11,379 bases of DNA from Casimicrobiaceae bacterium (GCA_955652025.1 CATPAO010000047.1:1-11379); one strand, 5' to 3'; positions 1 to 6,808 are shown, counted from the first letter of the stretch. The notes: generated from the letters alone by a model not told the origin. Translations and numbers: made by a program.

Positions 1-108
1 GGCGATCGCGGCCGTGTCCGACGGCGGCGTGGTCGCGCAACCGGCAAGCGTAAGCGCGATTGCGACGGCAAGGGCGGTCGTGAAACGGAAGACAGATACG
101 TGCTGCAT
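1..108 (-). CDS. Putative lipoprotein, N-terminal part (cut by window edge)
   Basis: The first 36 codons of a minus-strand gene are visible, starting at the ATG at 108-106; the rest lies outside the window. The translation begins with a short polar/basic stretch (MQHVSVFRF), then a hydrophobic segment, then a lipobox LAGC with the Cys at about residue 24, then a polar Ala/Thr/Pro-rich linker. This is a classical lipoprotein signal peptide, so the product should be exported, lipidated on that Cys and membrane anchored. A GGAGAG ribosome-binding site lies six bases before the ATG, which supports the start. The gene follows miaB on the same strand after 64 bases and could be co-transcribed with it. 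Nothing of the mature domain is visible, so no function can be given. Confidence 0.75.
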   Translation of the reverse strand, partial: MQHVSVFRFTTALAVAIALTLAGCATTPPSDTAAIA

Positions 109-127
109 GCGAAACTCTCCAGGAACG

Positions 128-151
128 GCGCGCGAGTGGCGGGTCGCGCGC
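128..151. other. GC-rich hairpin between miaB and the lipoprotein gene
   Basis: A perfect 8-bp inverted repeat (GCGCGCGA at 128-135, TCGCGCGC at 144-151) with an 8-base loop sits in the 64-base gap after miaB. Neither strand shows a T-run after the stem, so it is not a standard rho-independent terminator. It could be an mRNA stability or processing element, or a weak attenuator. In a GC-rich genome such a stem could also arise by chance. Confidence 0.35.
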
Positions 152-172
152 GGCGGAAGTGGCTTTGTACCT

Positions 173-1495
173 TTAGTTGTTCAGAAGTTCGCCGCGCAGC
201 GAATGCGGTTCCGCTGCGGTGATGGCGACATCGATGAAGGTATCGAGCAAAGCGGCGTTACCTTCGAAATTCACGACCCGGTTGTTGTCGGTGCGCGCCT
301 GCCATTCGCCATCGTGCCGAACGGCGCGGCCGGTGACCAATACGCGCTGCCGCGTACCGACCATCGCATCGCTGTGGCGCCGATACTCCGCCTCCAGTAG
401 CGATTGCAGCCGGGCGAGCCTCGCTTGCGCGACTTCGCGGGGGACCGGGTCTGGCATTTCCGCGGCCGGCGTGCCGGGGCGGGGACTGTAGAGAAAGCTG
501 AACGCGCCGTCGAAGCGGACGTCTTCGACCAGTTTCAGCGTCGCGTTGAAATCCGCGTCGGTCTCACCGGGAAAGCCGACGATGAAGTCCGACGACAGCG
601 ACAACCCCGGCCGGGCAGCGCGCAGGCGCCGGACGATCGACCGGTACTCGAGCGTCGTGTAGCCGCGCTTCATCGCGGCGAGCACCCGATCCGATCCGGA
701 CTGTACCGGCAAGTGCAGTTGCGAGACCAGCTTATCGACGCGCGCAAACGCGCCGATCAGCCGCGGGGTCATTTCCTTCGGGTGCGATGTCGTGAAGCGG
801 ATGCGCTCGATGCCGGGCATCAGCGCGATATGGTCGATCAGCGCGGCGAGATCAGCGATTTCCCCATCCCCGCTGCGATACGCGTTCACGTTCTGGCCGA
901 GCAGCGTCACTTCGCGCACGCCCTGGAGCGCGAGGTCGGCGATTTCGGTCAGCACGTCGTCGAGCGGCCGCGAGAATTCCTCGCCGCGCGTATACGGCAC
1001 AACGCAAAACGAACAGTACTTGCTGCATCCCTCCATGATCGAGACGAACGCTGTCGCCCCCTCGACGCGGGGCGGCGGCAGATGGTCGAATTTCTCGATC
1101 TCGGGAAAGCTGACATCGACCTGCGGCACACCGGTCGTCCGGCGGTCGCGGATCATCTGCGGCAACCGGTGGAGCGTCTGCGGACCGAACACGACGTCGA
1201 CGTAAGGTGCGCGCTTGACGATGCCCGCGCCTTCCTGCGAGGCGACGCAGCCGCCGACGCCGATGACGAGATCGGGCCGCGCCACCTTCAGCGCGCGCAC
1301 GCGGCCGAGATCGTGAAAGACGCGCTCCTGTGCCTTCTCGCGCACCGAGCATGTGTTGAACACGATGACGTCGGCGTTTTCGGGGCGGTCGGTGAGTGTC
1401 AGTCCGTCTTCGGCGGCGAGCACGTCGGCGATGCGATCCGAGTCGTACTCGTTCATCTGGCAGCCAAACGTTCGGATGTAGAGCCTGCGAGTCAC
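173..1495 (-). CDS. miaB: MiaB, tRNA-2-methylthio-N6-dimethylallyladenosine synthase
   Basis: Radical-SAM methylthiotransferase that adds a methylthio group to i6A37 of tRNAs reading UNN codons, in the cytoplasm. All family marks are present (numbered from the GTG start): the N-terminal UPF0004 domain with cluster Cys 12, 49 and 83 ([27 protein letters not shown]); the radical-SAM motif CSKYCSFC with Cys 157, 161 and 164 followed by VVPYTRG; and a C-terminal TRAM domain from about residue 375. Full length for the family. The frame is open from a TTG at 1507, but the GTG at 1495 gives [16 protein letters not shown], the usual family N-terminus. It also leaves a sensible leader behind the extended -10 at 1526-1534, so I prefer 440 residues. 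No clear ribosome-binding site is visible at either start. The gene diverges from greB. Confidence 0.96.
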   Translation of the reverse strand: MTRRLYIRTFGCQMNEYDSDRIADVLAAEDGLTLTDRPENADVIVFNTCSVREKAQERVFHDLGRVRALKVARPDLVIGVGGCVASQEGAGIVKRAPYVDVVFGPQTLHRLPQMIRDRRTTGVPQVDVSFPEIEKFDHLPPPRVEGATAFVSIMEGCSKYCSFCVVPYTRGEEFSRPLDDVLTEIADLALQGVREVTLLGQNVNAYRSGDGEIADLAALIDHIALMPGIERIRFTTSHPKEMTPRLIGAFARVDKLVSQLHLPVQSGSDRVLAAMKRGYTTLEYRSIVRRLRAARPGLSLSSDFIVGFPGETDADFNATLKLVEDVRFDGAFSFLYSPRPGTPAAEMPDPVPREVAQARLARLQSLLEAEYRRHSDAMVGTRQRVLVTGRAVRHDGEWQARTDNNRVVNFEGNAALLDTFIDVAITAAEPHSLRGELLNN

Positions 1496-1525
1496 ATGCG
1501 CCAGCAAGTTATTGAAAGGTCGAGA

Positions 1526-1534
1526 ATTATAGCA
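1526..1534 (-). promoter_or_regulatory. Extended -10 promoter for miaB
   Basis: On the minus strand the bases read TGCTATAAT: a perfect TATAAT hexamer (1526-1531) with the TGn extension (1532-1534). No good -35 is visible 17 bases further upstream, which is typical of extended -10 promoters. Transcription would start near 1519, about 24 bases before the GTG at 1495. Confidence 0.6.
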
Positions 1535-1640
1535 GGCGCAACCCTCGCGCCGCCGCGTCGTGGACCGGTGGGCCGCGCGGCGCGACGAGACGCCGCCGGC
1601 CGCGACAAAACGGCCGAATCGGCGCCACGGGGCGAAGGCC

Positions 1641-1646
1641 TATAAT
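1641..1646 (+). promoter_or_regulatory. -10 box (TATAAT) for greB
   Basis: A perfect TATAAT on the plus strand, about 42 bases before the greB GTG. The expected -35 position near 1618-1623 (ATCGGC) is a poor match, so the promoter may be weak or activator-dependent. It faces away from the miaB -10 about 110 bases to the left, so the two form a divergent pair. Confidence 0.45.
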
Positions 1647-1687
1647 CGTGTTGCCGACGCGCGTATCACGCCGCGGCGAGGACTCCC

Positions 1688-2272
1688 GTGAGCAAGGCAT
1701 TCAGCCAGGAAGAAACGACGGTCGAGGACGACGACGCGCCCGAGGACGCCTCGCCGCTCCCTGCGGGTGCGCGCAACTATATGACGCCCGGCGGCTTCAC
1801 GCGGTTGAAGGACGAGCTCGATCGCCTGGTGACGCACGAACGTCCGGACCTCGTCGCGACTGTCGCGTGGGCGGCGGGAAACGGTGATCGGTCCGAAAAC
1901 GGCGATTACATCTACGGCAAGAAGCGCTTGCGCGAAATCGATCGCCGCATTCGCTTTCTGATCCGCCGGCTCGACAACGCCGAAGTCGTCGATCCGATGA
2001 CGCGGCGCGACGACGACGGCGACGACCAGGTGTTCTTCGGCGCGACGGTCAGCGTGCGCAACGCGGCGGGCGAAACACGCACCGTCAGTATCGTGGGCGT
2101 CGACGAGATCGACACGGCGCGCGGCTACATCAGCTGGGTTTCGCCGATGGCGCACGCGCTCTTGAAGGCACGCGAGGGCGAAACAGTGACGTTGCGCACG
2201 CCAGGCGGGCAGGAAGAGCTCGAGGTGGCGGCCGTGCGCTACGAGCCGCTGGCGACTGGCCAGGTTCCTTAG
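1688..2272 (+). CDS. greB: GreB, transcript cleavage elongation factor
   Basis: Cytoplasmic factor that enters the RNA polymerase secondary channel and stimulates cleavage of backtracked RNA. The 194-residue product has the N-terminal antiparallel coiled coil (about residues 30-100), with the tip motif GDRSENGDY (Asp67, Glu70) that positions Mg2+ at the polymerase active site, followed by KKRLREIDRRIRFL. The C-terminal FKBP-like domain includes VFFGATV and DYISW-like GYISWVSPMAHALLK. These details match GreB better than GreA. The GTG start has a GAGGA ribosome-binding site at 1678-1682 with a 5-base spacer. Residues 1-28 form an acidic extension (EETTVEDDDAPED) before the family core at NYMTPGG; I recall similar extensions in Burkholderiales GreB proteins. 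The next gene has its own promoter, so greB is probably a single-gene unit. Confidence 0.95.
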   Translation: MSKAFSQEETTVEDDDAPEDASPLPAGARNYMTPGGFTRLKDELDRLVTHERPDLVATVAWAAGNGDRSENGDYIYGKKRLREIDRRIRFLIRRLDNAEVVDPMTRRDDDGDDQVFFGATVSVRNAAGETRTVSIVGVDEIDTARGYISWVSPMAHALLKAREGETVTLRTPGGQEELEVAAVRYEPLATGQVP

Positions 2273-2304
2273 CGAAGGCGCCGGATAAGCGGTCGGACGC
2301 GCCA

Positions 2305-2334
2305 TTGACGTGCCGCGTATGCGCCGCATATAGT
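2305..2334 (+). promoter_or_regulatory. Sigma70-type promoter for the zapB-like/zapA genes
   Basis: TTGACG at 2305-2310 and TATAGT at 2329-2334 are separated by 18 bases, each hexamer matching consensus at five of six positions. The predicted start near 2341 leaves a leader of about 15 bases before the ATG at 2356, with no recognisable ribosome-binding site in it. Confidence 0.7.
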
Positions 2335-2355
2335 CGCCCATCCACAACGTATTTC

Positions 2356-2550
2356 ATGGACAACGAACTTACTTCGCTCGAGCAGCGGCTCGCCACGCTG
2401 CTTGCGCATACCCGAGCGTTGCGCGCCGCCAACGAGTCGCTGCGGGACGAGCTCTCCGAGGCGCAGCGGCGCAACCGCGAACTGGCGGTCCGCGTGCAAC
2501 AGGCGACCGCGCGCCTCGACGCGTTGCTCGCGCGCATTCCCGCCGAATAA
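2356..2550 (+). CDS. ZapB-like short coiled-coil protein
   Basis: A 64-residue protein that is almost entirely a predicted coiled coil: heptad-spaced Leu/Ala with many Glu/Arg (SLEQRLATLLAHTRALRAAN, then SLRDELSEAQRRNRELAVRV). There are no Cys residues, membrane segment or signal peptide. It sits 7 bases before zapA and looks like the short TIGR02449-type family found beside zapA in beta- and gammaproteobacteria, thought to resemble the division factor ZapB. A role at the Z-ring is inferred from position and shape only. The ATG at 2356 is chosen over an in-frame upstream ATG at 2305, which falls in the -35 of the promoter and would add a Cys-containing tail atypical of the family. Confidence 0.8.
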   Translation: MDNELTSLEQRLATLLAHTRALRAANESLRDELSEAQRRNRELAVRVQQATARLDALLARIPAE

Positions 2551-2557
2551 GCGCCGA

Positions 2558-2923
2558 GTGAGCGCGAAGACAAATAGTGCCGGCGGATCGTCGAATTTGA
2601 CGCAGGATGTCACGATCCTTGGCCGCGAGTTCAAGGTGGCGTGCAAGGAGGGCGAGCGCGCCGAGCTGGCCGAAGCCGTGAAATATCTCGACCGGCAGAT
2701 GCGCGAGATTCGTGACCGCGGCAAAATTGCGGGCATCGACCGCATCGCCGTGATGGCGGCGCTCAACATCGCGCACGATCTATTGCGCGAGCGGCGTAGG
2801 ACGCGCGCGCCCGGTGCCGACCCGATGGAAAGCGCGATTGACGGCGATGCCGCGCGGCGTAGAATCCAGGCGATGCAAGCGGCCATCGAGCAGACGCTGG
2901 CCGGTCAGGAAAATCTCTTTTAA
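2558..2923 (+). CDS. zapA: ZapA, cell division protein (Z-ring associated)
   Basis: Cytosolic protein that binds and crosslinks FtsZ filaments. The 121-residue product has the ZapA globular head (QDVTILGREFKVACKEGERA, about residues 15-35), the helix AEAVKYLDRQMREIRDRGKI, and the family signature IDRIAVMAALNIAHDLL, then a C-terminal helix that would form the coiled-coil dimer. The GTG at 2558 is the first usable start after the ZapB-like stop; an alternative in-frame TTG at about 2597 would begin at MTQDVTILG. Neither has a strong ribosome-binding site, so coupling to the preceding gene is likely. The zapA-6S RNA-EVE order is the usual betaproteobacterial arrangement as I recall it. Confidence 0.92.
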   Translation: MSAKTNSAGGSSNLTQDVTILGREFKVACKEGERAELAEAVKYLDRQMREIRDRGKIAGIDRIAVMAALNIAHDLLRERRRTRAPGADPMESAIDGDAARRRIQAMQAAIEQTLAGQENLF

Positions 2924-2930
2924 GCTTCTA

Positions 2931-3108
2931 TCCCCTGCGGTGTTCGAGCGGGCTATTACTCTTTGAACCATAGCTCGCAGAGCGAGGTTGCCGCGCCACT
3001 GCGAACCGGTGTGCGTTCCTACGTGGAAGCGCCTGAAGGTTCCGGCAGGCGACCATTCTTGAACCCAGGTTCAGGATGACGGTCCGCACGGCACAGGCGG
3101 GGGACCCT
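2931..3108 (+). ncRNA. ssrS: 6S RNA
   Basis: 6S RNA mimics an open promoter and sequesters sigma70 RNA polymerase in stationary phase. Directly after zapA, as in many proteobacteria, lies a GC-rich stretch without an ORF. It has the 6S hallmarks: a 5' arm (CCCCTGCGGTGTTCGAGCGG) that pairs with a 3' arm (GGCACAGGCGGGGG), a central-bubble 3' side with the conserved TGAACC-CA-GGTTCA hairpin (3060-3073), and an apical GCCTG/CAGGC stem (3031-3049). The length, about 180 nt, is normal. Ends are approximate (within about 5 nt). TAAGCT at 2921-2926, overlapping the zapA stop, could be a -10. Processing from the zapA transcript is also possible. Confidence 0.88.
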
Positions 3109-3176
3109 TTTCCGAAGGCGCTTGCATGGCGCCTGTTCTATCACGCGGATCGGCGCTTCGACGCCCTCTTGCCTCC

Positions 3177-3641
3177 ATGCGCTACTGGTTGATGAAATCC
3201 GAGCCGGACGAGTTCTCGATCGACGACCTCGTCCGTGCGACGCGGCAGTCGACGCCTTGGTTCGGCGTGCGCAACTACCAGGCACGCAACTACATGCGTG
3301 ACGACATGCGGCTCGGCGACCGCGCGCTTTTCTATCATTCGAGTTGCCCGGAACCGGGCGTCGCGGGAGTCGTCGAAGTGTCGCGGCTCGCCTATCCGGA
3401 CACGACGCAGTTCGATCCCAAGAGTCCCTACTACGACGCCAAGTCGACGCGCGCCGCGCCGCGCTGGCTGCACGTCGACGTCAAGCTCGTCCGCAAGACG
3501 CGCCTCGTACCGCTCGCCGAATTGCACGCGACGCCGGGGCTCGAGGACATGGTCACGCTGCGCCGCGGCAATCGCCTGTCGATCACACCCGTGACGGCGG
3601 ACGAATGGCGCGTGATCGAGAAACTCGTCGCAAAGGCTTGA
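3177..3641 (+). CDS. EVE-domain protein (PUA-like fold)
   Basis: A 154-residue single-domain protein of the EVE family (thymocyte nuclear protein 1/THYN1-like). Visible family features are the N-terminal MRYWLMKSEPDEFSIDDL, WFGVRNYQARNYMRDDMRLGDRALFYHSS, the GVAGVVEVSR strand, FDPKSPYYD and LRRGNRLSITPV. EVE domains are related to PUA and YTH folds and are thought to bind modified bases in DNA or RNA; the cellular role of the bacterial proteins is not settled. The ATG at 3177 gives the usual family start although no ribosome-binding site precedes it. An in-frame ATG at 3126 has GAAGG upstream and would add 17 residues (MAPVLSRGSALRRPLAS) but lies just after the 6S gene, so I consider it less likely. 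It ends facing the minus-strand formate operon. Confidence 0.92.
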   Translation: MRYWLMKSEPDEFSIDDLVRATRQSTPWFGVRNYQARNYMRDDMRLGDRALFYHSSCPEPGVAGVVEVSRLAYPDTTQFDPKSPYYDAKSTRAAPRWLHVDVKLVRKTRLVPLAELHATPGLEDMVTLRRGNRLSITPVTADEWRVIEKLVAKA

Positions 3642-3644
3642 TCG

Positions 3645-3668
3645 GCCGTCGTCGGATCCCGCGACGGC
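3645..3668 (+). other. Hairpin just after the EVE gene
   Basis: A perfect 7-bp inverted repeat (GCCGTCG at 3645-3651, CGACGGC at 3662-3668, 10-base loop) begins four bases after the EVE stop. No T-run follows on the plus strand, so it is at best a weak or rho-assisted terminator, or a 3' protective stem. Confidence 0.35.
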
Positions 3669-3677
3669 AACGACAAG

Positions 3678-3708
3678 AAAAAACGGCGGGGCATCGCGGC
3701 TCCGCCGT
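3678..3708 (-). terminator. Rho-independent terminator of the minus-strand formate/PanE operon
   Basis: Read on the minus strand, ACGGCGG (3708-3702), a 12-base loop and CCGCCGT (3689-3683) form a 7-bp stem immediately followed by a run of six T (3683-3678, the last stem T being part of the run). This is a canonical terminator. It lies 22 bases after the stop of the 41-residue ORF and about 210 bases after the dehydrogenase stop, so that space belongs to the same transcript. Confidence 0.8.
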
Positions 3709-3730
3709 ACGTGCGACCGCCGGGCGCAGG

Positions 3731-3856
3731 TCAGTTCTTGTGACAGTGCGGCGGGTCTTCGTGCGGCGGCAGCTTGCCGTGCGGCGCCGGTACGCCGGCG
3801 GCCAATCCCGCGGCGAGCAATCGCGCCTGCTGATCGTCGGCGTCCTCGCATAGCAT
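3731..3856 (-). CDS. Unrecognised 41-residue protein with His/Cys-rich tail
   Basis: I do not recognise this family. The frame begins with MLCEDADDQQARLLAAGL, continues with a Gly/Ala/Pro linker, and ends HGKLPPHEDPPHCHKN, so there are four His and one Cys in the last 16 residues, a possible metal-binding tail. Third codon positions are mostly G or C, as in neighbouring genes, while the other two frames read as Arg-rich and unlikely. It lies between the dehydrogenase stop and the operon terminator. Its ATG at 3856-3854 has no ribosome-binding site. A very good one at 3900-3906 serves an in-frame ATG at 3892, but a TAA follows two codons later. It may be translated by reinitiation, or be a remnant of a slightly longer gene. 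It does not resemble the FdsD delta subunit. Confidence 0.45.
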   Translation of the reverse strand: MLCEDADDQQARLLAAGLAAGVPAPHGKLPPHEDPPHCHKN

Positions 3857-3883
3857 CGAGATCGCTGCGCAAGATTGAAACGA

Positions 3884-3906
3884 TTAAATCATAGGCGGAC
3901 TCCTTT
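3884..3906 (-). promoter_or_regulatory. Strong ribosome-binding site with start-stop mini-ORF (ATG ATT TAA)
   Basis: On the minus strand AAAGGAG (3906-3900) is followed after 7 bases by ATG (3892-3890), ATT, and TAA (3886-3884). The spacing and sequence of the ribosome-binding site are ideal, yet the ORF is only two codons long. It is in frame with the 41-residue ORF that starts 12 codons downstream. It could be a leader ORF causing ribosome loading and reinitiation, or the true start of a gene that acquired a nonsense codon. Confidence 0.5.
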
Positions 3907-3920
3907 CCCTGGGTGCCGCG

Positions 3921-6722
3921 TCACTCGACGACGACGGTGCCCGTGGCGCCGTAGCCTTGCCGCTCGCGCACGTCGCCTCCTAGGGCGACGCTCACCGCGC
4001 AATACTTGAACTCCGGAATCTTGCCGAACGGGTCCAGCGCCGGATTGGTGAGGAGATTCGCCGCCGCCTCATAGAAACAGAACGGAATGAACACCGCGCC
4101 GCGCGGCGTTCCATCGTCGGCGCGCGCGTACAACGACACGCTGCCGCGGCGTGACGCAACGGTGATCGCGCCGCCGGGGACGACCCCCAGCGCCGCCAAG
4201 TCGGCCGAATTGAGCGATGCCACGGGCCCGGGCTCGATCGCGTCCAAGACCTCAGTGCGCCGCGTCATGCTGCCGGTGTGCCAATGCTCGAGCTGGCGGC
4301 CGGTGATGAGGATGAACGGGTAGCGCTGGTCGGGCTGCTCGGCCGCGGGAATGATCTTCGCCGGCACGAGCCTGGCGCGGCCGCTCTCGGTCGGAAAGTC
4401 TTCGGTGAACACGACGCGCTCGCCGGGATCGCCTTCCTTTTCGCATGGATACGTCACCGCGCTCTCGCGCTCGAGTCGCTCCCACGTGATGCCCGCGATC
4501 GACGGCATCGCCTGGCGCATTTCCTCGAACACGTCGCGCGGATGCGGGTAGTTCCAATCGAGGCCGAGGCGCTTCGCCATATCGACGATGATCGCGAGGT
4601 CTTGGCGCGCCTCGCCCGGCGGATCGAGTGCCTGCCGCCCGAGCTGCACCGCGCGGTCGGTGTTGGTGAACGTGCCGGTCTTCTCCGGAAACGCGGACGC
4701 CGGGAGGATTACGTCGGCGAGATAGGCGGTCTCGGTCAGGAAGAGATCCTGCACGACCAGCATCTCGAGCTCGGAGAGCGCCTGCCGGGCGTGCCCGACA
4801 TCGGGGTCCGACATCGCCGGATTCTCGCCCATGATGTACATGCCACGAATCTCGCCGCGATGCACGGCGTCCATGATCTCGACGACGGTCAGTCCGGGCT
4901 TTTTGTCGAGCACGGTCCCCCACAGCGCCTCGAACGTCTCGCGCACGGCGTCGTCGTCGACGCGGCGATAGTCGGGATACATCATGGGGATCAAACCGAC
5001 ATCGGACGCACCCTGCACGTTGTTCTGGCCGCGCAGCGGGTGCAATCCGGTGCCGGGGCGTCCGACCTGCCCGGTCAGCATCGTGAGGGCGATCAGGCAG
5101 CGCGCGTTGTCGGTCCCGTGCACGTGCTGCGATATGCCCATCCCCCAGAGGATCATCGCCGCGCGCGATGTGGCGAAGAGGCGCGCGACTTCGCGAATGG
5201 TCGCGGCCGGGACGCCGCAGACCGGTGCCATCGCTTCCGGGCTGTAGGCGGCGACGTTGTTCTTGAGTTCCTCGTAGCCGCTCGTGCGGTCGGCGATGAA
5301 TTCCGGCGCGGTCAACCCTTCCTCGACGATCGTATGCATCATCGCGTTCAAGAGCGCGACGTCGGTGTCGGGCTTGAATTGCAGATAATGCGCCGCGTGC
5401 CGCGCAAGCTCGGAGCGCCGCGGATCGGCGAGAATCAGCTTCGTGCCGCGCTTCACGGCGTTTTTCATCCACGTCGCCGCCACCGGATGGTTGACGACCG
5501 GATTCGCGCCGATCAGCAACACGACTTCGGCGTCGAGCACGTCCATCACCGGATTGGAGACGGCGCCCGAGCCGATACCCTCGAGCAGCGCGGCGACGCT
5601 CGACGCGTGGCACAACCGCGTGCAGTGGTCGACGTTGTTCGTTCCGAAGCCGGTGCGGACGAGCTTCTGGAACAGGTACGCCTCTTCGTTGCTGCCTTTC
5701 GCGGATCCGAAGCCCGCCAGCGCGCCGGGTCCGCGCGTGTCGCGTATTTGCTTCAACGTGCCCGCCGCAAGCGCGAGCGCCTCGTCCCACGTCGCCTCGC
5801 GAAACACCGACAGCGGCTGCGCCGGATCGACGGTGAAATCTGCCGTCTTCGGAACACCATCGCGGCGGATCAGCGGTTTCGTGAGGCGATGCGGATGCTT
5901 GACGTAGTCGAAACCGAAGCGCCCCTTCACGCACAACCGTTCGTGATTGGCGGGTCCGTCGCGGCCCTCGACGCGGGCGATCGCGTTGTCCGCCACGTGA
6001 TACGTAAGCTGGCAGCCGACGCCGCAGTACGGGCACAACGATTCGACCTTGCGATCGACCGGCGTCAGGTACGCGTTGTTGGCGGGCGCGAGCGCGCCGG
6101 TCGGACACGCCTGCACGCATTCGCCGCATGCGACGCACGTCGATTCGCCCATCGGGTCGTCGAAATCGAACACGATCGCCGAGTGCGCGCCGCGAAACGC
6201 GTAGCCGATGACATCGTTCACCTGCTCTTCCCGGCATGCGCGCACGCAACGCGTGCATTGGATGCAGGCGTCGAGATTCACCGACATCGCCGGGTGCGAA
6301 ACGTCCGCCTTCGGTTGCGCGCGCGCGGGGAAGCGCGGCTTCGAGAGGCCGAGCTTGCGCTTCCAGTAATCGAGCTCGGAGTCGAGTTTGTAGACGCGAT
6401 CCGGCACATCGGAGGCGAGCAGCTCGACGATCATCTTCTGCGCGTGCACGGCGCGCGCGCTGTCGCTCGCGACTTCCATCCCCGCGCTCGGCTTGCGGCA
6501 GCACGACGGCGCGAGCACGCGCTCGCCCTTGATCTCGACCATGCAGGCGCGGCAGTTGCCGTCTGGACGGTAGCCGGCCTTGTAGCAAAGGCGCGGAATC
6601 TCGACGCCGTGACGATCGGCCGCCTCCAGGATCGTCTCGCCGGGAAGCGCGGCAACCTCGCCGCCGTTCAGCTGGAAGACGACGTGCTGCTGCTCGAGTC
6701 CGCGGTCGAGTGGGGCGTTCAT
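3921..6722 (-). CDS. fdhA: NAD-dependent formate dehydrogenase, catalytic (alpha) subunit, FDH1/FdsA type
   Basis: Oxidises formate to CO2 at a bis-MGD Mo or W centre in the cytoplasm and passes electrons through Fe-S clusters to the beta subunit. From the ATG at 6722 it is 933 residues. Domains: an N-terminal 2Fe-2S ferredoxin (Cys46, 57, 60, 74/75); a NuoG-type/bacterial ferredoxin region with two 4Fe-4S motifs (Cys153-156-159-163 and 196-199-202-206); a molybdopterin 4Fe-4S motif (Cys230-233-237, Cys264); and the catalytic stretch VDHCTRLCHASS. In that stretch Cys371, followed by His372, takes the place of selenocysteine in E. coli FdhF. The C-terminal dinucleotide-binding domain includes GRQLEHWHTGSMTRR. 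It reads closest to Fdh1A of Methylobacterium. The start is chosen by family N-terminus and a GGGGG ribosome-binding site. Frame further upstream to 6935 overlaps the beta subunit and is Arg-rich. Confidence 0.95.
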   Translation of the reverse strand: MNAPLDRGLEQQHVVFQLNGGEVAALPGETILEAADRHGVEIPRLCYKAGYRPDGNCRACMVEIKGERVLAPSCCRKPSAGMEVASDSARAVHAQKMIVELLASDVPDRVYKLDSELDYWKRKLGLSKPRFPARAQPKADVSHPAMSVNLDACIQCTRCVRACREEQVNDVIGYAFRGAHSAIVFDFDDPMGESTCVACGECVQACPTGALAPANNAYLTPVDRKVESLCPYCGVGCQLTYHVADNAIARVEGRDGPANHERLCVKGRFGFDYVKHPHRLTKPLIRRDGVPKTADFTVDPAQPLSVFREATWDEALALAAGTLKQIRDTRGPGALAGFGSAKGSNEEAYLFQKLVRTGFGTNNVDHCTRLCHASSVAALLEGIGSGAVSNPVMDVLDAEVVLLIGANPVVNHPVAATWMKNAVKRGTKLILADPRRSELARHAAHYLQFKPDTDVALLNAMMHTIVEEGLTAPEFIADRTSGYEELKNNVAAYSPEAMAPVCGVPAATIREVARLFATSRAAMILWGMGISQHVHGTDNARCLIALTMLTGQVGRPGTGLHPLRGQNNVQGASDVGLIPMMYPDYRRVDDDAVRETFEALWGTVLDKKPGLTVVEIMDAVHRGEIRGMYIMGENPAMSDPDVGHARQALSELEMLVVQDLFLTETAYLADVILPASAFPEKTGTFTNTDRAVQLGRQALDPPGEARQDLAIIVDMAKRLGLDWNYPHPRDVFEEMRQAMPSIAGITWERLERESAVTYPCEKEGDPGERVVFTEDFPTESGRARLVPAKIIPAAEQPDQRYPFILITGRQLEHWHTGSMTRRTEVLDAIEPGPVASLNSADLAALGVVPGGAITVASRRGSVSLYARADDGTPRGAVFIPFCFYEAAANLLTNPALDPFGKIPEFKYCAVSVALGGDVRERQGYGATGTVVVE

Positions 6723-6808
6723 TGGACCCCCACGCTTGCGGCTCGCGCCGCTGCGCTGCCCCCGGAGCGGGAGCAATTCGCGCCTTGAGACGGCCCGGCG
6801 GCGCTCAT
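6719..6808 (-). other. 29-codon frame bridging the two dehydrogenase genes (possible coupling ORF)
   Basis: The 82 bases between the two subunit genes are spanned by a 29-codon frame starting MSAAGPSQGANCSRSGGSAA. Its ATG overlaps the beta-subunit stop as ATGA (6808-6805), and its TGA overlaps the alpha-subunit start as ATGA (6722-6719). This would let ribosomes pass from one gene to the next by termination-reinitiation. The peptide is low-complexity (Ala/Ser/Gly) and I do not propose a function for it. The arrangement may be coincidental. Confidence 0.3.

Noticed and set aside
404..1645. Long plus-strand open frame (413 codons) opposite miaB
   Set aside because: Antisense to a complete, motif-bearing miaB. 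The product is Arg/Ala/His-rich with no recognisable domain, as expected from complementing GC-rich codons.
3731..3856. Small ORF as FdsD (formate dehydrogenase delta subunit)
   Set aside because: FdsD is about 70-80 residues with an MANQIG-type N-terminus and a WDPRM-type motif; none of this is present.
3141..3872. 243-codon minus-strand frame covering the antisense of the EVE gene and the operon tail
   Set aside because: It passes through the terminator hairpin and is Arg-rich. The 41-residue frame in the same area has better codon use.
5600..5640. Selenocysteine in the formate dehydrogenase active site
   Set aside because: The position equivalent to E. coli FdhF Sec140 is an ordinary Cys codon (Cys371), and the frame has no internal TGA.
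4278..6788. 836-codon plus-strand and 778-codon minus-strand open frames across the dehydrogenase gene
   Set aside because: Both are shadows of fdhA. They are Arg-rich, low in complexity and have no conserved motif, whereas the fdhA frame contains every expected cluster and active-site residue.
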